Assembly: GCA_964559175.1 (NCBI GenBank)
Contig: CAZLGT010000008.1
Span: forward strand, 1 to 64,000
DNA: 64,000 nt
Direction of reading: 5' to 3'
Origin: Mariniphaga sp964559175
GTDB taxonomy: Bacteria; Bacteroidota; Bacteroidia; Bacteroidales; Prolixibacteraceae
Positions 26,235 to 35,610 of this stretch are shown piece by piece. Numbering within the stretch: position 1 is the first letter of the stretch; the number at the start of each line of letters is the position of its first letter. The position numbers were made by a program, and so were the translations under genes. Below the pieces are notes generated by a model that saw only the letters and a list, made by a program, of their open reading frames with translations, was not told the DNA's origin and ran no database searches.

Positions 26235-26269
26235 TAACCCTGACGGGGCTCCGAGCCCCGTCAGGGTTA
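26235..26269. repeat. Perfect 16-bp palindrome, intergenic
   Basis: TAACCCTGACGGGGCT and its exact reverse complement are separated by CCG. GC-rich palindromes carrying a product-like CCCTGACGGGG core are frequent intergenic repeats in Bacteroidota. Just before it, 26170-26200 has a CCAAAG-CTTTGG hairpin related to 33019-33055. Confidence 0.7.
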
Positions 26270-26322
26270 ATAATAAATTCCGTGATCGAAAAACAGGCGG
26301 AATTTAAAAAAAATCATTGCTC

Positions 26323-26514
26323 CCCACGCAACCTTTTTAAAACGAACAACATCTATTCTGCAGAATCATTTTAAAAACCAATAAAAATGAAACATGAACC
26401 GTAAACAAACCCAAAGAATGACCCGGACAGCAACCAGGTTGCACCGTCCGGTGCCTCAAACACAACCCGCTCTAGATGCTCTCCCGCCTGGTAACTTTCT
26501 GTTACCTTGAATAC
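26323..26514 (+). repeat. 192-bp structured leader repeat, copy A
   Basis: This segment is about 85% identical by eye to 29555-29746, in the same orientation and of the same length. It has a CCGGAC/GTCCGG hairpin with an inner GCAAC/GTTGC stem, and it ends with a GGTAAC/GTTACC hairpin shortly before the gene. In copy B the inner stem is kept through changes on both sides. It lies 56 bp before a lipoprotein-M4 protease pair. It could be a regulatory RNA leader or an intergenic repeat that carries a promoter. Confidence 0.6.
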
Positions 26515-26569
26515 AAAAATCCATCTGAGCCATAGCTCGCAGCTTATGGCTTAAAGCTCATAGCTAAAA

Positions 26570-26974
26570 ATGAAAAATATGAAAACAAAAAAATTAAAAT
26601 TACTTACTATTTTCCTGTTCCTTTTACCGCTTTGCGTGGTTTTGCTGGGGGCAGGGTGCGAAAAAGATGATCTCAATCACGATCCCAGTAATATCATCGG
26701 TAAATGGGAATGGCTCTATTCTGTTAATGGTGATTTTACTGCTAGCTATTCTTATCCAAAAGAGGGACAGACTTTAACATTTGAGTTTAGGCCCAATAAT
26801 GATTTAATTTTAAGAGAAAATGGAGATATCAAAAGTGAAACAGTTTTCTCAATTGTTCAAGACACTTTAATTTACGATGAATACTTTTATGTATTTGAAA
26901 TAAATAATGACACATTGAAGTTGATAAACACTTTCTCGCTAGGTGATTACAGCTTTTACAAACGAACAAAATAA
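26570..26974 (+). CDS. Small lipoprotein, lipocalin-like
   Basis: The 134-residue product has a lipoprotein signal with lipobox LLGAGC near residue 30. A short beta-rich domain follows, starting IIGKWEWLYSVNGDF and ending FSLGDYSFYKRTK. This pattern of IxGKWxW followed by strands resembles small lipocalin-like lipoproteins of Bacteroidota. Two start codons are possible (26570 and 26579). It lies 6 bp before the M4 protease gene. It may be its chaperone or inhibitor, but that is only a guess from position. Confidence 0.7.
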   Translation: MKNMKTKKLKLLTIFLFLLPLCVVLLGAGCEKDDLNHDPSNIIGKWEWLYSVNGDFTASYSYPKEGQTLTFEFRPNNDLILRENGDIKSETVFSIVQDTLIYDEYFYVFEINNDTLKLINTFSLGDYSFYKRTK

Positions 26975-26980
26975 AAAATC

Positions 26981-29494
26981 ATGAAAAAACTAATCAGCAT
27001 TTTAATCGCAATATTTTTGCTTTATAACTGGGGGTACGCCCAGCAACCTAACGTTCAATTAACTCCAAAACTAAAATTTGACAAATCAGGCCATATAAAA
27101 TACATCAAATTCGACGGTGAAAACAAAACCGGAAAATGGGGGAGCCCAACCTCATCTGTAGCTTTTTTTAAAGAAGTACTAAATGCCAGCGAACAAGACC
27201 AGTTCGTATTAAAGAACAAAAGAGAACAAAAGAACGGTTCATATACTGAGCACTACAAACAGTTTTACCAGGGGGTTGAAGTAGATGGCGGTATTTTTAT
27301 TTTGCAGTTTAAAAATGGAAAACTCAATAAAGCCAACGGACATTACATCGATACAGATGGTATTGATCCTTTGCCAAAACTGACACCTGATGATGCGGCT
27401 AAATCTTATGCTGCCTATTTACAAATTCCGGATGTATCGGCCCTAAAATTTCTTCACGATTTGGTAATTGTAGAAATAGAAACAATTTCGGGAACTGACA
27501 CTGCATACAATGCGAACCTTTGCTATAAGATTGATTTGTTAAACAGTCCTTCCAGTAAGGGGGAAACCGGTTATGTTGATGCCCATTCCGGGAAAATATT
27601 AAAGACACAAAAGAACTGGTTTAACTCTTCGGCAACAGGAACGTTCGCGACCTTGTACAGTGGTACCAAAAACGCGGGGACTCAATACTACGGTGGCGTT
27701 TATAATTTAATTGATTCAAGCCGGAATGCGATTATCAATACCTGGGACATGGATAATGCATATTTCGATACCTATTCAACTAATGCCGATGAATTTACCG
27801 ACAATGATAATAACTGGACACAGCAGGAACACTCGGCAAATAATGATCAAATGGCGTTAGACATACATTGGGCATTACAGGAAATCTATGACTATTTTGA
27901 TGTAGAACATCGTCTTCAAAGCTTCAATGACAGTAATCACATGATTGATGCTTTTGTCCATGTTGAATTCGAGGGCAATGATAGAGATAATGCTAGATTT
28001 CAATGGTTCCCTAATGGCGATCAGGTATTTTTCTTTGGCGATGGTCAGACGATTTTTAAACCTATAGGAGCTCTGGATGCCGTTGCCCATGAGTTTTCTC
28101 ATGCTATAACCCATAATCACACGGGGTGGGCTAACTTAACAACGGTTCGGCGTGCCATACACGAAGGCTTTAGCGATATATGGGGCGTGGTAGTCGAAAA
28201 TGAAGTAGCCCCTGAAAAGGATCACTGGAAAATAGGAGAAGAAGTGATTGATGTAACTGGTGATGATTGTTTAAGGAATATCCAATACCCGGAATCATCT
28301 ACTTCCTACACCCAAATAGCTGATTGTTTCGGTGATACCAGGTACAATGATGGTGGAAATGATGAAGCTTATGAGAAGAGTGGTGTTTTGTCGTATTGGT
28401 TTTATCTTCTATCAGAAGGCGGTACAGGAATAAATGACAATAACGACGAATATACAGTATATGAGCTTGGATTAGATATTGCTGCAGAAATTGTTTTTGA
28501 CGGACAAACAACCGAATTTGCCTCTGTGTCAAGTTACGCAGATGCAAGGGATGCCATGATAGATGCCGCTGATGATATCTTTGGAGCCAATTCATTCCAT
28601 TCGCTACAGGTAGCCAATGCCTGGTATGCTGTAGGCGTAGGCAGCAACCCGGAACAGCCCACCATTTCAGGCCCAAGCGTGGTTTGTTATTCCGCTTCAA
28701 CGTTTACCGCAAACAATCCCCCAAATGGATCAAGCATTAAGTGGGTGACAAGTTCAAATCTTTCTATCCAAACCGGGGGAACAACTGCAACACCAACTAT
28801 CCGTGCAAAATATTCTTCTTCGCAAGGTGAAGGTTGGGTTCAGGTGAATTTTATTTCAAACGGATACGAAACGCCCGGGCCAAGGCAGAATGTTTGGGTA
28901 GGCATCCCAACCAATGATAATATTGAATTTGGGGTATTTCAACAACCTCCTCCAAATGATCAAGTGCCCATTTTACATGGAGCCTATATTGGAGTAGGGT
29001 CAAACACGGATGCAATGAGTCAGGGAGTTACAGGTTATATTTGGGATTTTATGTCGTGGTCTCCATATATTGCAGGTTACCAAGAGTATATGGGTTATGA
29101 CAATGGTTCGGCACTCATTTACTTAACCACGAGCGCACCTTCGCAACAAATAGTTCGGGTTAGCGCCGCTAATACCTGCGGAAGCGATGATTTAATGGGA
29201 AAGGCAAAAATGTTTTATGCCGTTGACCCTTTTAAGCTGCTTTTTTCACCCAACCCCGCCACTGGCGAAACAACTCTCACCATCGAAACCAATTCTTCAG
29301 AAAAAACTTTTGATGAAACTGGCCAATGGGATTTGGAGGTGTATTCGGAATTGCAACAGTTAAAAGCGAAACAAACCAACCTGCGCGGGCAAAGCGCCAA
29401 AATACAAACCGCAGGCTGGAAAGAAGGCGTTTACCTGGTGCGGGTAAACTACAACGGTGAAATTTTAACCGGGAAGCTGGTGGTGAAAAGATAA
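26981..29494 (+). CDS. Secreted thermolysin-like (M4) metalloprotease with T9SS sorting domain
   Basis: The 837-residue protein has a signal peptide (residues 1-20). An FTP/PepSY-type propeptide spans about residues 40-200 (QFYQGVEVDGGIFILQFKNG). The M4 catalytic domain has HEFSH near residue 370 and EGFSDIWG with the third zinc ligand near 394. After about residue 560 comes an Ig/PKD-like region starting PTISGPSVVC. A C-terminal T9SS type A sorting domain (about 755-837) has FSPNPATGETTLTIE and AGWKEGVYLVRVNYNGE. It should be secreted by T9SS and anchored or released at the cell surface. The Ig-like region is shared with the S8 protease downstream. Confidence 0.92.
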   Translation: MKKLISILIAIFLLYNWGYAQQPNVQLTPKLKFDKSGHIKYIKFDGENKTGKWGSPTSSVAFFKEVLNASEQDQFVLKNKREQKNGSYTEHYKQFYQGVEVDGGIFILQFKNGKLNKANGHYIDTDGIDPLPKLTPDDAAKSYAAYLQIPDVSALKFLHDLVIVEIETISGTDTAYNANLCYKIDLLNSPSSKGETGYVDAHSGKILKTQKNWFNSSATGTFATLYSGTKNAGTQYYGGVYNLIDSSRNAIINTWDMDNAYFDTYSTNADEFTDNDNNWTQQEHSANNDQMALDIHWALQEIYDYFDVEHRLQSFNDSNHMIDAFVHVEFEGNDRDNARFQWFPNGDQVFFFGDGQTIFKPIGALDAVAHEFSHAITHNHTGWANLTTVRRAIHEGFSDIWGVVVENEVAPEKDHWKIGEEVIDVTGDDCLRNIQYPESSTSYTQIADCFGDTRYNDGGNDEAYEKSGVLSYWFYLLSEGGTGINDNNDEYTVYELGLDIAAEIVFDGQTTEFASVSSYADARDAMIDAADDIFGANSFHSLQVANAWYAVGVGSNPEQPTISGPSVVCYSASTFTANNPPNGSSIKWVTSSNLSIQTGGTTATPTIRAKYSSSQGEGWVQVNFISNGYETPGPRQNVWVGIPTNDNIEFGVFQQPPPNDQVPILHGAYIGVGSNTDAMSQGVTGYIWDFMSWSPYIAGYQEYMGYDNGSALIYLTTSAPSQQIVRVSAANTCGSDDLMGKAKMFYAVDPFKLLFSPNPATGETTLTIETNSSEKTFDETGQWDLEVYSELQQLKAKQTNLRGQSAKIQTAGWKEGVYLVRVNYNGEILTGKLVVKR

Positions 29495-29554
29495 CGGTTT
29501 ATGTTTGCTATAAAAAACGAAAACCGAATGAACCCAAAGCCAAAAAATAATAGT

Positions 29555-29746
29555 ACCCACGCAACCTTTTTAAAACGAACAACATCTACCCTGCAAAACC
29601 ATTTTAAAAACCAATAAAAATGAAACATGGACCGTAAACAAACCCAAAGAATGACCCGGCAGCAACAAAGTTGTTTCGCCCGGCGCCTTAAACACAAACC
29701 GCTCCAAATGTTCTCATGCATGGTAACTTGTGATTACCTTGAATAC
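29555..29746 (+). repeat. 192-bp structured leader repeat, copy B
   Basis: This is the second copy of the 26323-26514 element. It keeps the CCACGCAACCTTTTTAAAACG start, the GCAAC/GTTGT inner stem within CCGG ends, and the GGTAACTTG/GATTACC end. It lies 62 bp before the TolB-like lipoprotein and S8 protease genes. The 314-bp gap between genes is almost all this repeat. Confidence 0.6.
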
Positions 29747-29808
29747 GAAGAAATGGTTGAAAACATGATTAGCTAATAAATCACAGTTGAAAATTAATAG
29801 TTAAAACT

Positions 29809-30825
29809 ATGAAAATCAACAAAAATATTTTTTTACACCAACTAGTAATTTTTTTGCTTTTTTTATTTATTTCGTGTGAAAATAATGAGTCAGAAACAGA
29901 AGGGTGCCCTATGTTTGATATAGTCCCTTCATCTCCTTATAATGATCCAATCTGGCATCCATCCGGTGAAATCATTGGATTCAACCATATTCCCATTAAA
30001 GAAATACATTATACTTATGGTTTCGATTGTCCTCACCAGGCAACCTATATTTACGACAAAGATTCCGCTGGTTTCTGGTTAATCAATGCTGATGGCACAA
30101 ACCAGCGAAGGGTTCTTTCATATACACTTACAACGCCGGCTTGGAGTTCTAACGGCGACTGGATTGCATTTTCACAAGGGGCGCAAATCTTTAAAATGCC
30201 ATTTGACGGAAACCAGTTTGATACTACGGCCATTGAACAATTGACATTTGAAGGGCGCAACTTTTTTCCAACATGGAGCCCCGATGGGGAATGGATTGCT
30301 TACGATTCAGATGTGGATAGCCCAACTGGTTTAAAGTTTATTTGGAAAATGAAAAGTAACGGTCTCTCAAAAAAAAGAATTGCTTTTACGCCAAATGATG
30401 GTGAAACCCGTATGCCTTTTTGGGGAAATGATTTTAAGATTGTGCATATTAGATACGTTGGCATTGGTTCATCCGAAATATTCGAGATGGATTCATCCGG
30501 CAATAATATAATACGAATAACCGAGAATGAAGACATGGACCAATATCCTAAATATTCCCCTCATGATAAATTTATATGCTATATATCTCAGTCACAATCC
30601 TCGGACGGCACACAATTATGGAGGTTCGATAATAAAGAAAATGAATTCAAACAGCTCACAACGTCAGGAGCACTTAACTTTTCCTGGTCCCCAGGAGGGA
30701 AGATTGTTTATCTAAAATTTGATTACAGCCGTATTGATGAAACAAAAGGGACTTTGTGGGTAATGGATGCCGATAGGAATAATAAACAACAACTTACATA
30801 TAACAACTTCCAAATAATCCAATAA
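29809..30825 (+). CDS. Lipoprotein with TolB-like beta-propeller repeats
   Basis: The 338-residue protein has a lipoprotein signal with lipobox LFISC near residue 22. WD40-like PD40/TolB repeats follow, seen as PTWSPDGEWIAYDSDVD, TPAWSSNGDWIAFSQGAQ, YPKYSPHDKFICYIS and NFSWSPGGKIVYLKFD. Such propellers bind protein partners at the outer membrane. It sits 19 bp upstream of the S8 protease gene. The pair repeats the lipoprotein-protease arrangement of the M4 locus, though the two lipoproteins are unrelated. Confidence 0.85.
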   Translation: MKINKNIFLHQLVIFLLFLFISCENNESETEGCPMFDIVPSSPYNDPIWHPSGEIIGFNHIPIKEIHYTYGFDCPHQATYIYDKDSAGFWLINADGTNQRRVLSYTLTTPAWSSNGDWIAFSQGAQIFKMPFDGNQFDTTAIEQLTFEGRNFFPTWSPDGEWIAYDSDVDSPTGLKFIWKMKSNGLSKKRIAFTPNDGETRMPFWGNDFKIVHIRYVGIGSSEIFEMDSSGNNIIRITENEDMDQYPKYSPHDKFICYISQSQSSDGTQLWRFDNKENEFKQLTTSGALNFSWSPGGKIVYLKFDYSRIDETKGTLWVMDADRNNKQQLTYNNFQIIQ

Positions 30826-30844
30826 TCATTAACCATTAAAAATT

Positions 30845-32734
30845 ATGAACTTCAAAAAATTTACTTTAGTCTTTTGTGTAACAATTTGGTCGCTGACCGG
30901 ATATTCACAGCGAAACCCTGATAATGAAATTCTTGTTTTTTTTTCTGAAGGAATAACTCAAAAAGTTGAAAAAGTCAATGGCGCATCTGTTAAAACTTTA
31001 AACTTTAGCAAAGCAGAACTTAAACGGTCATTAAATGCAGTTGGAATACCAGATTCATTGATGGAATTTGCACTGCCTGATTTTAAAAGGGAAGATACCC
31101 TAAAAATTTTATCAGGCGGAAAGGAAATAAAACAGCCGGACATGTCAAAATTAATCCGGGTTACAGTTTCAAAAGATAGAAACCGAAAAGATATGACTGA
31201 ATACCTGAACAGCCTGCCCGAAGTTTTGTATGCCGAACCTAACGGAAGAATTAAGCCTGATGTTATCCCAACAGATACGCGTTTTGGTGAACAATGGGGG
31301 TTAAGAAATACAATTAACACAGGTGCAGATATTCACGCAGTGGCTGCATGGGATATCTATACTGGAAATTCAAATAACATTATTGCAATAATTGATGGTG
31401 GTACTCAAACAACTCACGAAGATCTTAACAGTAAAATAGCAGGAGGTGATACAGGTTATGGATGGGATGGACATGGAATTCATGTATCCGGGATTGCCGC
31501 TGCAGAATCAAATAATGCGCAGGGCATTTCGGGTGTTGACTGGAATGCCCGTATCCACCCTCAAAAAATTGATAATCTTTCTGATGATGCTGATGCATAC
31601 CAGGCTATTGTAGATGCTGTAAATTATAGTACCAATGTCCGGGTATTGAATAGTAGTTGGGGGCTTATATATGAAGATGGAGATCCAGGCAGGTATTCTT
31701 CAACGGTACGACAGGCTTTTGCTTATGCATACAAAGCCAACAGGACCTCGGTGGCTTCAATGGGTAACCACCAACAAACTGATCCAGGTGTAGTTAATTA
31801 TCCGGGAGGTTTTGATAATGTTATTGCCGTTGGAGCAACTGATAATGCCGACGTAATTGCCAACTTTTCAGTCCAAAACAATCATATTGATGTGTGTGCA
31901 CCAGGTGTTGATATTTTATCAACGGTAAATGGAGGATATGATTATATGTCAGGGACTTCAATGGCAACTCCGCATGTCTCCGGGGTCGCATCATTGTTAA
32001 AAGGGTACAACCCTAACCTTGCCAACGATGATATTGAAAATATTATCCAATTAAGCGCCGATGATAGAGGAGCTACTGGATTTGATAATGCATATGGTTA
32101 TGGCCGGTTAAATGCCGAGCGTGCTTTAAATTTTTTGCAGGAGCCTTATGCTTTACGGCAATGGACAGCTACATCGGGAAGTTCTGTTGGTTCCACAGGT
32201 ACATTCCAGATGGTAATAATGGGGGCTTCCGGCCTCGCTTCAGCTACTTATATCGTAAAAAGACATGAAGTGCAAAAGACAGTTACATTTCCCGAAAATT
32301 TTTTGCATATAGAAGGTGTATGGACAAGGGGCGCTTTTACAACGGGCTGGAACCTTGCAAACCCTAATTTCGGTGAAGGTTTTTGTGAAATAGTTCCGGG
32401 GACCTTAACAGAAACAGAGGTAACTTTACGTACCTATGTCTATGAAGTATGGAACATATTGGGCAGTTCCCTGGGGTACTATCCTTCATCCCCTGCCAAT
32501 GTAACTTTTACCTATACAGTTTTAGGTGTTCCATTGCCCACAATCTCCGGCCCATCTGTTGTTTGCGATCAAGGCACTTACACCATCAGCAACCCGCCCA
32601 AAGACACATCCATTACCTGGGCAAGTAGCAGTAGCTTATTGTTTTCGCTGGTTTCAGGCCAGGGGACCACATCGGCAACATTTGAGAAAAATATGTCATT
32701 GCCAGGCACTAAGGTACATGTAACTGCAACTTGA
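30845..32734 (+). CDS. Secreted subtilisin-like (S8) serine protease
   Basis: The 629-residue product has a signal peptide, an inhibitor-like propeptide (about residues 30-140) and an S8 catalytic domain. The Asp is in IIAIIDGGTQTTHED near 184, the His in GWDGHGIHVSG near 209 and the Ser in SGTSMATPHVSG near 371. An Ig/PKD-like region starting PTISGPSVVC follows near residue 560, and then the frame ends. The sorting domain expected at the C-terminus lies in another frame at 32731-32967. The enzyme may therefore be made without T9SS export or anchoring, unless the frameshift is a sequencing error. Confidence 0.9.
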   Translation: MNFKKFTLVFCVTIWSLTGYSQRNPDNEILVFFSEGITQKVEKVNGASVKTLNFSKAELKRSLNAVGIPDSLMEFALPDFKREDTLKILSGGKEIKQPDMSKLIRVTVSKDRNRKDMTEYLNSLPEVLYAEPNGRIKPDVIPTDTRFGEQWGLRNTINTGADIHAVAAWDIYTGNSNNIIAIIDGGTQTTHEDLNSKIAGGDTGYGWDGHGIHVSGIAAAESNNAQGISGVDWNARIHPQKIDNLSDDADAYQAIVDAVNYSTNVRVLNSSWGLIYEDGDPGRYSSTVRQAFAYAYKANRTSVASMGNHQQTDPGVVNYPGGFDNVIAVGATDNADVIANFSVQNNHIDVCAPGVDILSTVNGGYDYMSGTSMATPHVSGVASLLKGYNPNLANDDIENIIQLSADDRGATGFDNAYGYGRLNAERALNFLQEPYALRQWTATSGSSVGSTGTFQMVIMGASGLASATYIVKRHEVQKTVTFPENFLHIEGVWTRGAFTTGWNLANPNFGEGFCEIVPGTLTETEVTLRTYVYEVWNILGSSLGYYPSSPANVTFTYTVLGVPLPTISGPSVVCDQGTYTISNPPKDTSITWASSSSLLFSLVSGQGTTSATFEKNMSLPGTKVHVTAT

Positions 32735-32967
32735 ATTCCAAAACAGAAAATTCGGGGGTAAAAACTTCCTCAGGAGAATTAATGGAAAAAATTGGTACTT
32801 ATGATTTGCAAATCTGGAACGAATTCAGCGGATTGGTAAAAACAGTGGAAAGCGACATGGTTTCCTGCCAGATACCGGTAAGTGGTTTGCCGGAAGGATT
32901 ATACTTTGTGCATCTGGTGATTGACGGAAAAACAGTTTGCAGGGAAAAATTACAGATAACAAAATGA
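32731..32967 (+). pseudogene. Out-of-frame T9SS type A sorting domain of the S8 protease
   Basis: About 78 residues in a shifted frame relative to the protease end in IPVSGLPEGLYFVHLVIDGK and LQITK, the classic T9SS type A C-terminal pattern. No ATG starts it; only a TTG overlaps the protease stop. A single frameshift near 32731, or a small deletion at the end of the Ig-like region, has separated it. The usual NP-containing start of the sorting domain is also missing, which points to a deletion rather than only a one-base error. Confidence 0.7.
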
Positions 32968-33078
32968 CCAACACATCCGCAAATAAAATCCTGGCCTTTG
33001 CCCAACTGCCCGGCCCGCCCCACCCGGAAACCTTTTACAAAGTTCGAGCGTTGGAAAAGTTAATTCAATGTCGTTTAG

Positions 33079-34572
33079 TTAACAGTTTTCAGTTGCAGTG
33101 GTTGGGGCTGTAACAGCTTCTGTAAAATTTGCTTTTGTATTCTCTTGCCGCGAATACAAATCGATAGCTACAATCATGGCTGTAAAGCCCCAAAACGGAG
33201 CAGAAAGCTTGTCGGTATCGAGAAAATTGTTCAAAAAGCCGTGTACATAGTAAGTAACCAGTCCGATAATGGCAGCAAGCACAATGCCTTTTAGCCGGCT
33301 GTCGGTTAGCCTGCTCCAGGTGTGAACTGCTGTGTACATTACGGTGCCAATAATCAGCAGGAAAGTAAGCAGCCCCAAAACACCCGATTCCGAAAGCGGG
33401 CCCAGGTATTCGCTGTGGGCATTTCCGCCGTCGCCGGCATTGGTGCTGATGATGGTGCGGTCTTTTTTCAATTGGTATTTTGCATACTGAAACATGTAGG
33501 TGCCCGGCCCGTAACCAAAAACCGGCCTTTCTTTAAACATGCTTATGGCACAATTCCAACGGTTGATACGCTCCAGATTCGAAGCATCCGTGGAAATGTT
33601 GGTCATCGAAGAAAAATGCTCCGTCAGGTTCGATGACGATTCGTCGGAATTACGCTCCAGGTACATCACAATGTTGTGCTGAAACGAAAAAACAAGCGTA
33701 AAAAAAACGATTACCGCAATAAGAATAGGCTGAAAACGGATTTTCAATTTGATGATACCCCAAACACCAAGCGCAGCAATCATACTGAGCCAGGCCGCCC
33801 GGCTGTACGACAAAACAAAGGCCACGAACAGAATGCCCAAAATAACCCGGGCAAACATCCTGATATTCCGCGAATAGCTCCGGTTTATGGCAAACAGAAC
33901 GGCAAATGGCAGGTACATGGCTATGGCGGCTCCGTAAGAAGTATGGTCGTTATAAAAAGGAGTTACCACATAATGGGCCGCCTGCTTGTCGAGCAACCCG
34001 TATCCCCAGTGGCGCGAAATGGCATAAAAAATGACAATGAGAAATGAAATCATATAAAGCCACACGTATTGCTCCATTTTTTTGCCGCCGGAAAAAATTT
34101 TGGCCGTTAACAGGTAAAAAGCCACCAAAAACCAGATGCGGGCCAGCAAAAATTTAAACGAAACCAAAGGCATGGAGCTGGTGAAACTGGTTAAAAAAAT
34201 CCAGAACAGGTTGAGGTAAATAGCCAGTGAAACGGGATGAAGCAGAATTTTTTTATCGAACCTGCGCTCATGAATCACTTTAAGAAGAAACAGAATTAAT
34301 ATCCCGAAAAGAAGCGGTTCGGTAGGCAGGTACATATCGAAACCAAAACCCGGCATCAGGCGGCTGAGTTCTACCGACAAGGGAGAAAAAAACACCACGG
34401 CAAAAATCAGCTTGTCGGATGAAAAAATAACCAGAAGAGCTACGGCGAGCAAAACAGGAAGAGCTGCTGCTGCCAGGGTGTCTCTGGTTACAACAAGCCA
34501 GATATTCAACAAAATGAAACTTATTGAAATCAGATAAAAGAGGGAAATTTTTATGGTGTTGTTGCGAATCAC
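33079..34572 (-). CDS. O-antigen ligase/polymerase family membrane protein
   Basis: The 497-residue protein has about 11-12 hydrophobic segments and the Wzy_C/O-antigen ligase loop near residues 330-400. That loop includes RINRWNCAISMFKERPVFGYG, then GPGTYMF and AHSEYLGPLSESGVLG. The conserved GYGPG and NxHSEYL-type motifs are the family hallmark. Such proteins join or polymerise O-antigen or other polysaccharide at the periplasmic face of the inner membrane. It lies 3 bp after the Wzz-like gene, in one operon. Whether it is a ligase or polymerase cannot be decided. Confidence 0.85.
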   Translation of the reverse strand: MIRNNTIKISLFYLISISFILLNIWLVVTRDTLAAAALPVLLAVALLVIFSSDKLIFAVVFFSPLSVELSRLMPGFGFDMYLPTEPLLFGILILFLLKVIHERRFDKKILLHPVSLAIYLNLFWIFLTSFTSSMPLVSFKFLLARIWFLVAFYLLTAKIFSGGKKMEQYVWLYMISFLIVIFYAISRHWGYGLLDKQAAHYVVTPFYNDHTSYGAAIAMYLPFAVLFAINRSYSRNIRMFARVILGILFVAFVLSYSRAAWLSMIAALGVWGIIKLKIRFQPILIAVIVFFTLVFSFQHNIVMYLERNSDESSSNLTEHFSSMTNISTDASNLERINRWNCAISMFKERPVFGYGPGTYMFQYAKYQLKKDRTIISTNAGDGGNAHSEYLGPLSESGVLGLLTFLLIIGTVMYTAVHTWSRLTDSRLKGIVLAAIIGLVTYYVHGFLNNFLDTDKLSAPFWGFTAMIVAIDLYSRQENTKANFTEAVTAPTTATENC

Positions 34573-34575
34573 CCG

Positions 34576-35529
34576 TCAATCGTTTTTCCGGTAATCGAGA
34601 ATGAGAAAAACCAGCAACGCAAGAAAAACGGCCGCCATGGTTGAAAATGCCACAATGATCCAGCGCACCGGATACGATTTTTTGTCGGCCGGTATGGGCG
34701 ACTCAACAACATGGCTGTAGGTAATCTTCTTGCCGGCTTCCAGTAATTGTACCTGTTTAACCGTTTGCAAAGAATCAATCAATCTGGTGTCCCTGTTAAA
34801 TTTTTTTTCCAGAATTGAGATTTGAGCGCCATAATCAATAAAATTATCCAGTAACTCTTTAATCTGCTGTGTACTGGCATTTTCGCCACGATTCCCGGAA
34901 AGTGCATTCATGTACCCTTCGGTAACCCGCTCCAGTTGTGTGGGCACACTTATAATTCCGGTTTTGTTACGCAGTTGCTGAAGCAAATCGGTTACCGAGT
35001 CGAGTTCTGCCGACTTTTCATGGATAAATTTTTCAGTAATTTCTACAACCTCCAGGTGTTTTACGGCGTGCATTTTCCCAAGTTTCCGATTGAAAAATAC
35101 AATTAAAGAATCGCACATATCGCTTGCCCGCTGCGGATCATAATCCATTACTGCAATTTCAACCGTTTCAAATTTTGTTTTGCCTGCGGTTACATTTTTG
35201 TTGTACGTATCGAACATGTATGTAAGGTATTGCGGATCGTTGCGATCAATATTATAAGCTTCGCTCAGATTGAAAACATCGAACATTTTCAGCTTTATGT
35301 CCCTCGAATTTATAATTTCAAGCACCTGTTCCGATTCCGATTCTTCACTAAACAGCGCAACATTGTTTGTTGGGTAAACACGCGCAGTTGATTTAAATTT
35401 CGGTTTGATGAATGCCGGGCCCGAAAAAATGGCTGAAAGCAACACGGCAATGGCTCCAACAGCGATAAAATGAAACTTTCGCCTCCAAATTACCTGGAGG
35501 ATGCGTTGATTGTCAAAAAAATCATTCAT
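34576..35529 (-). CDS. Wzz-type polysaccharide chain-length determinant
   Basis: The 317-residue protein has two membrane helices, at about residues 20-42 and 285-307, flanking a large periplasmic coiled-coil domain. This is the Wzz/polysaccharide co-polymerase layout. The N-terminal region has ILQVIWRRKFHFIAVGAIAV and the membrane-proximal FKSTARVYPTNNVALFS. It lacks a cytoplasmic tyrosine kinase domain. The ATG at 35529 is preferred; an upstream TTG at 35553 would add eight residues. It is directly upstream of the O-antigen ligase/polymerase gene and should set chain length. Confidence 0.87.
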   Translation of the reverse strand: MNDFFDNQRILQVIWRRKFHFIAVGAIAVLLSAIFSGPAFIKPKFKSTARVYPTNNVALFSEESESEQVLEIINSRDIKLKMFDVFNLSEAYNIDRNDPQYLTYMFDTYNKNVTAGKTKFETVEIAVMDYDPQRASDMCDSLIVFFNRKLGKMHAVKHLEVVEITEKFIHEKSAELDSVTDLLQQLRNKTGIISVPTQLERVTEGYMNALSGNRGENASTQQIKELLDNFIDYGAQISILEKKFNRDTRLIDSLQTVKQVQLLEAGKKITYSHVVESPIPADKKSYPVRWIIVAFSTMAAVFLALLVFLILDYRKND

Positions 35530-35610
35530 AAATGTGGTATAATTTGATAGCAATTATGCAACGTAAAGGTTGTGTTTTTAGTATTGAGCCGCATCGAATT
35601 TGGCTTAATT

